A stretch of DNA of 16,085 nucleotides from assembly GCA_050118555.1 (NCBI GenBank), contig JASFKQ010000072.1, positions 1 to 16,085 on the forward strand, written 5' to 3'. A program made the translations under genes and the position numbers. This DNA comes from CALKKN01 sp050118555 (GTDB taxonomy: Bacteria; Pseudomonadota; Gammaproteobacteria; Xanthomonadales; SZUA-36). Below, one piece after another: positions 1-8,800 of the stretch (positions are counted from its first letter, which is position 1; every line of letters begins with the position of its first letter). Under the pieces are notes generated by a model. That model made no database searches. It saw nothing but the letters and a program-made list of their open reading frames with translations, and had not been told where the DNA came from.

Positions 1-225
1 CAAAGAAGGAACGTCCGTCCCTCCCGCACTCCGCAACATGGCGGCGAGCTGAGCCAGGCAATGGTCGCAACCTGCCAGGTGGCGCTCTGCGGCAGCGCGC
101 TCCTCGAAGCTCAGCCCCCCGTCCATGAATGCCGCGAGTTGCCCCGGATCCAGGCAAGCGCCGTTCGGCTTCGGCTCCTCGTCCGCCGCCTGCTTTAAAG
201 CATCGATAATTCGGTCAATGTCCAT
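1..225 (-). CDS. Zinc-finger anti-sigma-like protein, N-terminal part (cut by window edge)
   Basis: The first 75 residues of a minus-strand gene start at the ATG at 225-223 and run off the left edge. The stretch at residues 49-56 is H-x3-C-x2-C (His49, Cys53, Cys56), preceded by an acidic, Ala-rich helix. This is the zf-HC2 / ZAS signature of anti-sigma factors that bind ECF sigma factors, where the cysteines and histidine hold zinc. It lies 91 bases downstream of an ECF-type sigma gene on the same strand, the usual sigma/anti-sigma order, so a role in holding that sigma factor is the natural inference. The rest of the protein, which would show a membrane segment or an output domain, is missing, so it could also be a larger zf-HC2 fusion. 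The 226-316 gap holds only a weak TTTCG/CGAAA inverted repeat at 249-262. Confidence 0.75.
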   Translation of the reverse strand, partial: MDIDRIIDALKQAADEEPKPNGACLDPGQLAAFMDGGLSFEERAAAERHLAGCDHCLAQLAAMLRSAGGTDVPSL

Positions 226-316
226 TACTGCGTTTCCACTCGAGCCCTTTTCGTTATCGAAAGCGACCCCTCGATGCCCTGTAACGGACGCGCGAAGCGG
301 AATTGCAGAAATGGGT

Positions 317-1216
317 TCAGTCGGTGAGCAGTTTCCTGAGCTGGTCCAAAGCGAGTTGCAGCTGGTAACGAGCCTGGAACGCGTCGGTCAGCCCGGCCAG
401 GCGCGCGACTTCCTTGAGCGTCAGGCCCTGCTGGAATCTCAGCTTGAGGAGCACGCGCTGGTCCGATTCGAGTTTCTGCAAGGCAAGGTCCACCCGTTCC
501 ACTTCTTCGCGGCTCAGCACACTGCTTTCCGGATCGTCACCGCCGCCAGTCGCAAGCGACGCCTCGCGGCGGATCTCCGGATCATCGAAGGAAACAACGG
601 CCCGCCCACGCCGGGACAACAACCAGTGCTGGCGCGAGGTCAGTTCGCTGTTGACTCGACGAATGACTCCCGCCAACCGAACCTCGGTCAGCTCCGGGAA
701 CTTCACGGACAACGCCTCGTAGCACTCGGCGATGCTCAGCCCCTGCTCGTAACGTTGCTCGTACACCGCCTGTTCCAGCTCCGGCAGGCGCTGAATGGCG
801 CGGAACCGCCGCTGCCGCCCGAACTCGCCGCGCAGCCAGTCCACGCACAGGTTTGCGGTCACGGCTCTCAGCCAGCTTGAGAACCGGGCGTCCTGTACTT
901 TTTGATAGGTGCGCAGACGAGCGAACGCGTCGTCACAGAGTTTTTCGCACACGAACAGGTAGCAGTCGCGTAAACGCTGTTCATCGTGGTGATATTGCTG
1001 GCAGATGCTGACCAGCAGGGGGGTGAATTTGCGAAGGAAGGCCTTCCACGCCTCGCCGGCAGCCGGGGTGGCCAGCCGCTCCAACAAGTCTTCGATTGAC
1101 CAGTCTTCTGCTCTGGCCAAGGAACCCTCCAGGTCGGTTGTGGTTTTAATCTGCCACGCGTCCCTGCGAGTTCCGCCATCTGCAAGCGGCCTTCTTTCAA
1201 TAGAGCACAAGATCAA
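317..1216 (-). CDS. ECF-type RNA polymerase sigma factor with an extra region-4-like segment
   Basis: This is a sigma-70 family factor, expected to direct RNA polymerase to a small regulon. Residues 55-133 match sigma region 2, including the Trp-rich helix around Phe112-Arg129 (FSSWLRAVTANLCVDWLR). Residues 238-298 match region 4 (LQKLESDQRVLL, then the HTH GLTLKEVARLAGLT). Between them lies about 100 residues, much longer than the usual ECF linker. Part of it (143-192, LPELEQAVYEQRYEQGLSI) itself resembles a region 4. At 299 residues the protein is far above the typical 170-200 of ECF factors. The start is uncertain: 1216 is a TTG without a clear ribosome site, while an in-frame TTG at 1120-1118 has GGAGGG four bases upstream and gives 267 residues with all domains kept. 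A zf-HC2 protein follows, suggesting a sigma/anti-sigma pair. Confidence 0.85.
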   Translation of the reverse strand: MILCSIERRPLADGGTRRDAWQIKTTTDLEGSLARAEDWSIEDLLERLATPAAGEAWKAFLRKFTPLLVSICQQYHHDEQRLRDCYLFVCEKLCDDAFARLRTYQKVQDARFSSWLRAVTANLCVDWLRGEFGRQRRFRAIQRLPELEQAVYEQRYEQGLSIAECYEALSVKFPELTEVRLAGVIRRVNSELTSRQHWLLSRRGRAVVSFDDPEIRREASLATGGGDDPESSVLSREEVERVDLALQKLESDQRVLLKLRFQQGLTLKEVARLAGLTDAFQARYQLQLALDQLRKLLTD

Positions 1217-1247
1217 CGATGCGTCCAGCAGGTGACCGCCGGCGATG

Positions 1248-1667
1248 CTATTGGTGCGTCAACAAAGCCTTCCAGCCGAATGGCGTCTTGACGTAGACGG
1301 TCGAGAACTGGTTATCGATCGATGAGCCGTCCCCGAACTTGAGCCTGGCCCGTCCCCAGGCCACTGCGTGACCGTCGCCCAGCGGCCTGACGGTCACGCC
1401 GTAATAGCTCAACTCTCCGCGGTCCTTGCCGCTGCCGCCCAATGCCTTGATATCGTCCAGCCGTTGCGGCAGGGGGATGGTCCCCGCCGAGGTCACCAGA
1501 ACGAAGTCCGGGTTGTAGTAGCCGTGAAGCGCCTCGACATCCCCCTCGTTCCACATCTCGGCGTAGTAATCGAGCGCAGCGGTGATATCACTCTCCGTAT
1601 CGGCCATGGCGACCGGGAAGGCACACAGGCAAACCAGGACGATCACGATGCGGAATGCGGCGTTCAT
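1248..1667 (-). CDS. Secreted NTF2-like (SnoaL/DUF4440-type) protein
   Basis: This is a 139-residue protein with a clear signal peptide: a hydrophobic stretch at residues 5-19, with cleavage likely after AMA at residue 22. The mature part begins with a helix (ITAALDYYAEMWNEGDVEAL). It continues with strands typical of the SnoaL-like / DUF4440 branch of the NTF2 cone fold (HGYYNPDFVLVTSAG, HAVAWGRARLKF, STVYVKTPFGWKALLTHQ). The C-terminal Trp-Lys with a following His is common in DUF4440 proteins. Members of this fold bind small ligands or act as isomerases, and no specific reaction can be named here. It lies 21 bases after the FAD oxidoreductase gene and so is probably co-transcribed with it. 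The signal peptide places it in the periplasm, where the M28 lipoprotein of the same operon would also act. Confidence 0.8.
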   Translation of the reverse strand: MNAAFRIVIVLVCLCAFPVAMADTESDITAALDYYAEMWNEGDVEALHGYYNPDFVLVTSAGTIPLPQRLDDIKALGGSGKDRGELSYYGVTVRPLGDGHAVAWGRARLKFGDGSSIDNQFSTVYVKTPFGWKALLTHQ

Positions 1668-1688
1668 GGCGCCAGCTTAGCACCAAAT

Positions 1689-2678
1689 TCAGCGCTCGTA
1701 ACCGGGTTGGACCGAAGCTATCATCCGTCCCGCGGCCGCGACTCCGCCCAGGAAGGCGCCCTCGACGCGGGAGCCGTGGCACCAGTCGCCGGTGGCCGCG
1801 AGCCGGGTCGCAGGATCGAACAGGGCGCCCTCCTCCAGCGGCCGTTCGGCCACCGCGTAGCGCCAGCGGTGGGCCGCCGACTTTTCGACCCGAACCGCTT
1901 CTGCCCCGTGCAATTCAACCACAGCCTGGAGCAGGCGTTCCGCGACGGCCTGGGGCTCGTCTTCGAGGTGTCTGAGGCTCCAGGCCGGATTGGCGTGCAG
2001 CACCCAGGCATGGGCCGCCGGGCGGCCCGGCTTCGCAGCCTGGCTGGCCACCCAGGACAGCGGGCCCTGGTTGACGAAGGCGGCGTCCCACGCCGTCGAC
2101 AGCGATTGATCGAACAGGGCCATCACGGCCCAGCAGGGCAGCATCCGGACGCCGGCGAGGCCGGCTTCCAGCGCCGAGCCGGGGCAAAGCGCCCGGGCCT
2201 GTTCCGGCGGCACTGCCAGCAGCACGGCGTCGGCCTGAACCTGCTCGCCCGCGGTGGACTCGACACGCCAGAGCCCGTCCTCGAAACGGGCCGATCGAGC
2301 CTCCCAGCCGAAGCGGCAATCCGGCAGTGCGCCGGCGATTTCGCTGCACACGGCGCTCATGCCCGGCAACGCGACGAAGCGCTCCTGTTGGGAATCCAGG
2401 GCTTCGGCTGGACCGTCGCCGATCACCGCGATGCGGGCCTGCCACGCCTGCACGATTCCGCGATCCCGCCATGTGAAGACATCGCGCATAAAACGGGGAT
2501 CCCGCACGGTGAAATACTGCGCGCCATGGTCGAAGCGCAGCTCACCGTCGCGCCGCGTGCTCATGCGCCCGCCCGCACCGCGCCCCTTGTCCAGCACGAC
2601 GACCTCGCAGTTCTGGCCATCGAGAATCCGGGCCGCCGTCAGTCCGGCCAGCCCGGCGCCGATGACCGCTACCTTCAT
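1689..2678 (-). CDS. Renalase-like FAD-dependent oxidoreductase
   Basis: This is a 329-residue flavoprotein. The N-terminus is a Rossmann dinucleotide fold: GAGLAG at 7-12, the acidic end of strand 2 at Asp30, and the GRGAGGRMSTRR motif at 32-43 typical of amine-oxidase-type FAD enzymes. It is followed by FDHGAQYFTVRDPRF (49-63), characteristic of the renalase / NAD(P)-binding amine oxidase-like group. The C-terminal flavin motif is visible as ATGDW, then VEGAFLGGVAAAGRM, in the last 40 residues. Bacterial renalases oxidise misreduced isomers of NAD(P)H; whether this one does is inference. No signal peptide is seen, so it is cytoplasmic. It sits between the M28 peptidase gene (16-base gap) and the NTF2-like gene (21-base gap), which suggests one transcript. 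The long reading frame on the opposite strand is a GC-driven shadow. Confidence 0.87.
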   Translation of the reverse strand: MKVAVIGAGLAGLTAARILDGQNCEVVVLDKGRGAGGRMSTRRDGELRFDHGAQYFTVRDPRFMRDVFTWRDRGIVQAWQARIAVIGDGPAEALDSQQERFVALPGMSAVCSEIAGALPDCRFGWEARSARFEDGLWRVESTAGEQVQADAVLLAVPPEQARALCPGSALEAGLAGVRMLPCWAVMALFDQSLSTAWDAAFVNQGPLSWVASQAAKPGRPAAHAWVLHANPAWSLRHLEDEPQAVAERLLQAVVELHGAEAVRVEKSAAHRWRYAVAERPLEEGALFDPATRLAATGDWCHGSRVEGAFLGGVAAAGRMIASVQPGYER

Positions 2679-2694
2679 CGGCCGACTGCCGGCG

Positions 2695-4440
2695 TCACTT
2701 TCCGGCGAGTTCCTCGTCGCGCTTCTGCTTGAACTCGGTGCCTTCCTTCCAGTTCGGCCAGTCGTCGCTGTTGGCGACTTCCAGTCCGGTCTGGAAGAAC
2801 ATCTTCGCGTCCTCGATGGCGCCGGCCACGTTCCAGCTCAGGTCGTACTCGTCCGTCACCTGGTGGTAGCGGTCGTTGGTGTACTCGTTGGCTTTTTCCA
2901 TGCCATAGCCCACGCCCTTCTCCCGGTCGTCGTAGCCTCCTCCGGGATAGATCATGGGCACACCTTCCTTCGCCAGTTCGAAGTGGTCGGAGCGGTAGTA
3001 GTAGCCCTTTTCGGATTCGCGGTCGCCTTCGACGACGCGCTCCTGGGCCGCCGCGGCGGACGCCAGGTAATCATCTAGATCGCTCATGCCCAGGCCGACG
3101 ACGGTCACGTCGCGGGTCGGCCCGACATTGTTCATGCCGTCCATGTTCAGGCCACCGACGGTCTTCGCCAACGGGAACAGCGGGTGGGTCGCGTAATAGA
3201 GCGAGCCCAGCAGACCCTGCTCCTCCGCGGTGGGCGACAGGAACAGCACGCTGCGGCGCGGCGGCTTGGGCAGCGTGGCATAGGCGTGGGCGATCTCAAG
3301 CAGCGCGGCCGTGCCGCTGGCGTTGTCGAGGGCGCCGTTGTAGATCTGGTCGCCTTCCAGCTTGGGATCGGTGCCGAGGTGGTCCCAGTGCGCCATGTAG
3401 ATGAACACCTCGTCCGGCGCCTCGCTGCCCTTCACCATCGCCACAACATTGTGGGAATCGATGGTATTGAGTTTGGTTTCGAGCGCAGTGCTGGCCTTGA
3501 GCGGCATTGGGACGGCCTTGAAGCCGGGCTTCCGGGCAGCCTCGTACATTGCATCCAGATCCAGTCCGGCTTTGGCGAACACTTTCCTGGCGGAGTCCTT
3601 GGTCAACCAGCCTTCCATCTGCGCCAGTTTCTCACCCTTGTCAGGCAACACCATGTCGAATTGCGGACCGGTCCAGCTGTTCTCGACGGTCGCCCAGCCA
3701 TAGGCTGCCGGCAGCGTGTCGTGGATAATCAGCGCGCCCGCCGCGCCTTGCCGCGCGGCCTCGTCGTACTTGTAGTCCCAGCGGCCGTAATAGGTCATCG
3801 TGTTGCCGTTGAACAAATCCGGATCCTGGGTGGCGTAACCGGGATCGTTGACGAGCATGACGACGGTCTTCCCCTTGACGTCGATGCCCTCGTAGTCGTT
3901 CCAATTCCTCTCGGGCGCATTGATTCCATAGCCGACGAAAACCATGTCCGAGCCGTCGATCGCGGCCGAGGTCTCCTGGTGCCGGGTCCCCATGACCTGT
4001 TCCGTGCGGTACGCCAGCACGAGGTCATCATCCTCGCCGCCACTGATCACCAGGTCAGGGTCGTTCACCACTTCCACCGACGTCAGCGGCACGTCCTGCG
4101 TGTAGCTATCGCCGTTGGCGGGCTCCAGTCCGTATTCTTTGAAGCGGCTGACCAGGTAATCGACGGTCAGGTCTTCACCATGCGTTCCGGGGCCCCGGCC
4201 TCCGAACTCGTCGGATGCCAGGATCTCCACGTGCCGACGATAATCCGCCTCGTTTATTGCGTCCGCGCCGACTTCGCCGGACTCTTCGGCCGCCGGGGCC
4301 ACCGCGGGGGCCGGTGTGGTATTTGCCGTTTCAGCCGGTTCGGTGCCTTGCTCCTTGCCACAGGCTGCGAGGAGAACGGCCGCCAGGCAGACTGCGAGGA
4401 TCGGACGAACCAAAAGAGAGTTGTTTAGATGTGCGTTCAT
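2695..4440 (-). CDS. M28-family zinc peptidase lipoprotein with PA domain
   Basis: This 581-residue protein is exported as a lipoprotein: a hydrophobic segment at 11-26 ends in the lipobox LAAC (Cys27). A low-complexity Ala/Glu/Pro linker follows (28-60). Residues about 135-290 resemble a protease-associated (PA) insert, including FVGYGINAPERNWNDYEGIDVKGK. The M28 catalytic core follows with its di-zinc residues in order: His351 and Asp353 (AHWDHLG), bridging Asp372 (NGALDNASG), Glu406-Glu407 (TAEEQG), Asp434 (LNMDG) and His486 (SDHFELAKEGVP). All are intact, so it should be an active aminopeptidase or related exopeptidase of the cell envelope. The start is an ATG with AGGA about 12 bases upstream. 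It is the first gene of a minus-strand operon and shares an 81-base divergent promoter region with the methyltransferase gene. The exact substrate cannot be read from sequence. Confidence 0.93.
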   Translation of the reverse strand: MNAHLNNSLLVRPILAVCLAAVLLAACGKEQGTEPAETANTTPAPAVAPAAEESGEVGADAINEADYRRHVEILASDEFGGRGPGTHGEDLTVDYLVSRFKEYGLEPANGDSYTQDVPLTSVEVVNDPDLVISGGEDDDLVLAYRTEQVMGTRHQETSAAIDGSDMVFVGYGINAPERNWNDYEGIDVKGKTVVMLVNDPGYATQDPDLFNGNTMTYYGRWDYKYDEAARQGAAGALIIHDTLPAAYGWATVENSWTGPQFDMVLPDKGEKLAQMEGWLTKDSARKVFAKAGLDLDAMYEAARKPGFKAVPMPLKASTALETKLNTIDSHNVVAMVKGSEAPDEVFIYMAHWDHLGTDPKLEGDQIYNGALDNASGTAALLEIAHAYATLPKPPRRSVLFLSPTAEEQGLLGSLYYATHPLFPLAKTVGGLNMDGMNNVGPTRDVTVVGLGMSDLDDYLASAAAAQERVVEGDRESEKGYYYRSDHFELAKEGVPMIYPGGGYDDREKGVGYGMEKANEYTNDRYHQVTDEYDLSWNVAGAIEDAKMFFQTGLEVANSDDWPNWKEGTEFKQKRDEELAGK

Positions 4441-4462
4441 GGGTGATTTATTCCTGGGTACT

Positions 4463-4491
4463 TTGACGATCAGAAGACCCGCTAGTATAAC
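4463..4491 (+). promoter_or_regulatory. Sigma-70 promoter for the methyltransferase gene
   Basis: TTGACG (4463-4468) and TATAAC (4486-4491) are separated by exactly 17 bases, a near-consensus sigma-70 promoter. Transcription would begin near 4498, giving a leader of about 24 bases to the ATG at 4522. Read on the other strand, the same AT-rich core gives TATACT, so it may also serve the divergent M28 peptidase gene. No good -35 box is visible in that direction. Confidence 0.65.
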
Positions 4492-4498
4492 CTAGCGG
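4479..4498. promoter_or_regulatory. Palindrome enclosing the -10 box (candidate operator)
   Basis: The perfect 7-bp arms CCGCTAG (4479-4485) and CTAGCGG (4492-4498) flank the six bases TATAAC, which are the predicted -10 box itself. A dimeric repressor bound here would block the promoter, and it lies between two divergent genes. The symmetry is seen directly; operator function is inferred. Confidence 0.45.
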
Positions 4499-4521
4499 CT
4501 CTTCCTGTCGGGACATGGACC

Positions 4522-5295
4522 ATGACGAGCGACACTGAATATCACGATGCAATGATCAAGATGCTCGAATTGATCTGGGGCAAGGGCTATATGGCGCCCG
4601 GCGGCACCGCGCAGACCGACGCACTGGTCGCGGGCCTGGACCTCGAGGGGAAGCAGGTGCTCGACATCGGCAGCGGTCTCGGCGGACCGGCCTGCCACCT
4701 GGCTGCTGCGCACGGTGCGCTCGTGACCGGCGTCGACATCGAACCGCAACTCATCGAACTTGCGCGTCAGCGGGCCGCGCACCTTGGGCTCGAGGACCGT
4801 GTGCAATTCGCGCTCGTCGATCCCGGGCCTCTGCCATTTGCCGACGACTCCTTCGACGTGGCGGTCAGCGCCGGCGCCCTGACGCAGATTCAGGACAAGC
4901 GGGACCTGTTCGCCCAGCTCCGGTGCATGCTTCGGCCCGGCGGAGCGATGCACAACTACGAATGGACCACGAGCGCGCCGACACCCAGCCGGGACATGCT
5001 CTACTTCTTCGAGATGGAGGGGCTGACCTATGCGCTGGAAACGCCCGAAACCTACGGGCGCCTGCTCAGGGAAGCCGGGTTCACGGACGTGCGGGTCGAG
5101 GACGTCACACCCTGGTACCGCCGCCTGTCGCGGGAGGAATACGAGCGCCTGCGTGGCGATCTCTATCCGCGGATGCTGGAGTTGCTGGGAAAGAAAGACG
5201 CCGACCACTTCGTCGAGGACTGGCGCTCCATGGTCGTGGTCTGGGAAAGCGGCGAACTCACCCAGACGGTTTGCCGCTCGCGCGTGCCCGCCTGA
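4522..5295 (+). CDS. SAM-dependent methyltransferase, PMT/UbiE-like
   Basis: This is a 257-residue class I methyltransferase. SAM-binding motif I is VLDIGSGLGG (46-55), and the acidic residues after strand 2 are in GVDIEP (70-75). FADDSFDVAVSAGAL covers motifs II-III, and LRPGG follows at about 137-141. The segment before motif I (LELIWGKGYMAPGGTAQT) and the Trp-containing C-terminal segment (VEDWRSMVVVWESGEL) resemble phosphoethanolamine N-methyltransferases, which have a similar N-terminal cap. I cannot confirm that the PMT catalytic Tyr-His pair is kept, so a small-molecule N- or O-methyltransferase is the safe call. It has its own strong promoter with an operator-like palindrome. It converges on the DksA-type gene with a 16-base gap. 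No partner gene suggests a substrate. Confidence 0.87.
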   Translation: MTSDTEYHDAMIKMLELIWGKGYMAPGGTAQTDALVAGLDLEGKQVLDIGSGLGGPACHLAAAHGALVTGVDIEPQLIELARQRAAHLGLEDRVQFALVDPGPLPFADDSFDVAVSAGALTQIQDKRDLFAQLRCMLRPGGAMHNYEWTTSAPTPSRDMLYFFEMEGLTYALETPETYGRLLREAGFTDVRVEDVTPWYRRLSREEYERLRGDLYPRMLELLGKKDADHFVEDWRSMVVVWESGELTQTVCRSRVPA

Positions 5296-5297
5296 CT

Positions 5298-5311
5298 ACC
5301 GGGGCGCCGGT
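5298..5311. terminator. Short hairpin between convergent genes
   Basis: ACCGG (5298-5302) pairs with CCGGT (5307-5311) over a four-base loop. It falls in the 16-base gap between the stop codons of two convergent genes. There is no T-run, so it is at best a weak bidirectional terminator. Confidence 0.3.
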
Positions 5312-5701
5312 TCACAACGTCGAGCGTTTCGGCCCCGCGTGGTTGCGTTCGAAGTTGGTCTGGCAGGGCTCGCAGCGGCGCGCGGTCGGATGGGCGCGCA
5401 GCCGCTCGACTTCGATCTCGTCATCGCAGTCGGCGCAGATGCCGTAGGTTCCGCGCGCGATCCGCAGCAGGGCGGCGTCGATCTCGCGGATCTCCTCCAC
5501 GTGCCGGTCGATTTCCGCCAGGTCGAGGTCGACCAACAGGTCGGCGACCGACTCCTCTTCGAGGTCGTGGACCTGCCCGGCGAGGTCGATGTAATGCTCC
5601 TCGTCGGAATCAAGAAGTTCCTGCCGGATTTCTTCTCGCAATTCCGCATAGCGGGCATCCAACTTCTTCTTGAACTCGTTGAGTTGCTTGTCACTCAGCA
5701 T
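5312..5701 (-). CDS. DksA/TraR-type zinc-finger protein
   Basis: This 129-residue protein has an N-terminal coiled coil (about 5-80, rich in Glu, Arg and Leu). A four-cysteine zinc finger follows: Cys89-x2-Cys92 (ICADCDDEIEVERL) and Cys110-x2-Cys113 (RRCEPC), spaced as in DksA/TraR. Such proteins insert their coiled coil into the secondary channel of RNA polymerase and alter transcription, often with ppGpp. The bend of the coiled coil carries DLAGQVHDLEEES, with an Asp-x-Ala (39-41) where DksA has its DxA tip, so activity is plausible. It is shorter than E. coli DksA (151 residues) and probably is a secondary paralogue rather than the main one. The ATG is preceded by GAGGG (5709-5713, minus strand) at good spacing. 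It is transcribed divergently from the large STAND gene, and the 5702-5856 gap shows no convincing promoter. Confidence 0.9.
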   Translation of the reverse strand: MLSDKQLNEFKKKLDARYAELREEIRQELLDSDEEHYIDLAGQVHDLEEESVADLLVDLDLAEIDRHVEEIREIDAALLRIARGTYGICADCDDEIEVERLRAHPTARRCEPCQTNFERNHAGPKRSTL

Positions 5702-5856
5702 GGCCGCACCCTCGATGAAAGGCCTGTTCTTCCGCCCTCAAGATAATACGCCAGGAAAGGGACCAGATGATTTGGCTCAAGAAACTGACCGAATCCGAAT
5801 GAATTCTCTTCGGGCGCCGGAGCCGGGCTTTTCTGCTTTTCGATTATCATGTCGGC

Positions 5857-8800
5857 GTGGCGACGAACATGCCAGGCCGGCAACAGGCCCTCATCGGCCG
5901 CCAGGCGGAACTGAGTTCGCTGGAGCGGATCATCACCGGCCTGGGCGAGGGCCGGGGCGCCGTGTCGCTGATCTCGGGCGAGCCCGGCATCGGCAAGAGC
6001 GCATTGGCCCGCTGGGCTGCGGACCGCGCCCAGGATATGGGCTTTCCGGTCTACCGGGGATTCTGCTGGGAAGCGGGCGGCGCGCCGCCCTACTGGCCCT
6101 GGACCCAGTGCCTGCGGGCATTACTCGCCGACTTCCCCCCACCCGGCGCCCATGCGGCCCAACTAGCCCGCTTACTTCCGGAACTGGCTGACCAGGCCGC
6201 CGGAGGGTTCGCGCGGCTGAAACCGGAGCAGGCCCGGTTCCAGCTGCTCGAGTCGGTACGGGCATTGCTGACGGACGCCGCGGCGCAGCAACCCTTCGTG
6301 ATGATCCTCGAGGACCTGCATGCGGCCGACGACGATTCGCTGTCGCTTCTCCAGTATGCTGGCCAGCACTCCGAGGCGGCGGGCTTTCTTTTGATCGGCA
6401 CTTTTCGGGAACTCGAAGCCCGGCTGGCCGACCCGTCTTCGCCACTGTGGCGTTGCGCCCGCGATGCGGTCCACTTGCGGCCCTCCGCGCTGGCGGAAGC
6501 GGACGTGCGGGAGTGGCTCGAGCAGCAAACCGGCCACCCGGCGCGGGAGGCCAGGGTCCGCCAGTTGCTGACCACCACGGGAGGCAACCCGCTGTTCCTG
6601 ACCGAAGTATTGGCGTTGCTGAGCAGCAACGACACCGGACAGCCCGCCGACCTGCCCGTGCCCGGCAGCGTGCGTCAGGTCATCCGGCAGCACCTGGCGA
6701 CCCTGCCGGCCGCAACCTATGAGGCGCTCGAGACAGCGTCCGTGGTCGGAAGGGAATTCAACCTGCCGGCGCTGGCCGATCTGCTCGACCGGGACGAGAG
6801 CGCGGTACAGGAAACGCTGCAGCCCGCCGTGACCGCGTCGTTACTACTGGAAACCCGACCATCCGCCTGCCGCTTTGCGCACGTTTTCCACCGCGACGCG
6901 CTTTACGCCGATCTCGAGCCGGCCCATCGCAGGGAACTGCACCTGCGCCGGGCCCGCCACTTGGAAAGCCAGGCCGGGACCGGGTCAGACGAACTCTGGT
7001 CGGAGATGGCCGAGCATTTCATGGCGGCCGGCGCAGCATGGCGTGAAGACGCGGTGAACGCCTGGCGCCGGGCAGCGGCGCGGGCCGGAGAGCGGCTGGC
7101 CCTGGCGGAATCCTGTAGCCTGTACCGACGCGCCCTGGAGTGCTTCGGTGCGGGGCCGACTGCGGACCCTGCCGAACGCTGTGCCCTGTCGCTGCAAGCC
7201 GCCGCGGCCTGCCTCCGGGCCGGGGAGATCGACACCGGCAATCAGCTGTGCCGGGAGGCCTTCCAACTGGCCCGCACACTCGGCGACGCCGAATTGATGG
7301 CGCACGCCGCCCTGACCCGCGGCGGTTCCTTCGCCGTCGGCAAGGTCGACCCCGAGTTGGTCGGCTTTCTGCAGGACGCGCGCTCCAGCCTGGAATGCGA
7401 GCGTAATCCTGGACAGTGGGCCCGCCTGCAGGCTCGGCTCGCCGCCGCCCTGCAACCCGCAGCCGATCCGGAAGGCCCCATCCGGATGGCTCAGGACGCG
7501 GTGGCCCTGGCGCGGAAATGCGGAGACGAGGAGATTCTGTTTCAGACGCTGACCTCCGCCATTTCGGCGTTGATGGACCTGGCGCCCGCCCGCGAACGCC
7601 GGACGCTGACGACTGAATTCGAAGCTCTGGCGCGACGCTTCGACGATATTCCGGCCCGGTTCCGCGCGCACCTGCTCCAGTTCATCGATGCTCTCGAGCT
7701 GGCCGAACCAGCGCAAATGGCCTCGGCAATCGACGCCTGCGAACGGTTGTCTTTGCGCATCGGCCTGCCCCACTACCAGTGGCGTGTCGACAGCGCGAGA
7801 GCCTTGCAGTCCACCATCCACGGCGACTTCGCTGAAGCCGGCGAGCGTATCGCGCGGGCGGAAGCATCGGCGGCTCGCGCCGGGGACCGGATGGCGCAGG
7901 TGCCATTGTCCATCCAGTCATTCAACCTGCGGGTCACCAACACCGAGGCGAACGTCGACGAGTTGGAGGCTGCCTGGCAGCGTGTGGCGGAAGCCTTAAG
8001 CGCCACGGGGGCCGATGACCGCTTTGTCAGGCCCATGGTGGCCTATTACTTTTGCCGCGCGGGAGCCAAGGAAGCCGCGGAGGCGATCTGCCCGCAGGAG
8101 GTGATCGAACGGCTGGTCGGGATGCGCGAGATGTCGAACCTGCAATGGCTGGGCGAGTACGCGGTGCTGCGGGGAGATGAGGATCTGGCGCGGCGCGCCT
8201 TCGACTCCCTGTCACAGTCCCAGGCAATATGTGGCCACGCGGGGCTTTACGGGATGTGCTGGAGTGGGCCCGTCGCGCTGACGCTGGCCCGGCTGGCCAA
8301 CTTCCTGGGCGATACCGATTCAGCCGGGGCCTACCACTCCGAGGGGCTGAAAGTCGCAAGTCGAATGGGCGCGGCGCACCTGGTCCACGATTCCCGCGGC
8401 CGAGAGGCGCAGGTGGCGACGGACCGCCCGACCGGACATCTACGGCCACCGGCCGCCGTGAAGCTGCTTCCGGCCGGCGAGTACTGGCAGGTGATCCACG
8501 GTAGCCGTAAAGCCAACATCCGCGACAGCAAAGGAATGCAGATCCTGGCGCGGCTCCTGGAGGCGCCCGGCACGGAGTTCCACGCGCTCGACCTGAACTC
8601 GCCCGGCGGGCCCGCGGTAGTGGAGTCGGGGGACACCGGGGCCGGCCTCGACGCCAGGGCCCGCGAGTCATACCGCCGCCGGCTGGAAGAAATCGCCGAA
8701 GCGCTCGAAGAGGCCAGGGAACTGAATGACCCGGGCCGCGTCGACCCGCTGCTCGCCGAGCAGGACGCCCTGCAGCGTGAATTGTCACGCGCCTTCGGGC

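Noticed and set aside
1368..2732. 454-codon open frame on the plus strand opposite the renalase-like gene
   Set aside because: Its translation is Arg/Gly/His-rich with no family motif, and it overlaps a well supported gene on the other strand. It is a high-GC shadow.
3184..4428. 414-codon open frame on the plus strand opposite the M28 peptidase
   Set aside because: It shows no motifs, while the opposite strand encodes every zinc-binding residue of an M28 peptidase.
5695..5883. 62-codon minus-strand open frame between the DksA-type and STAND genes
   Set aside because: It overlaps both neighbours' starts, has no clear ribosome site, and its translation has no recognisable features.
8027..8788. 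253-codon open frame on the minus strand inside the STAND gene
   Set aside because: Its composition is dominated by Arg, Pro, Gly and Ala and there is no ribosome site; it is a shadow of the large gene.
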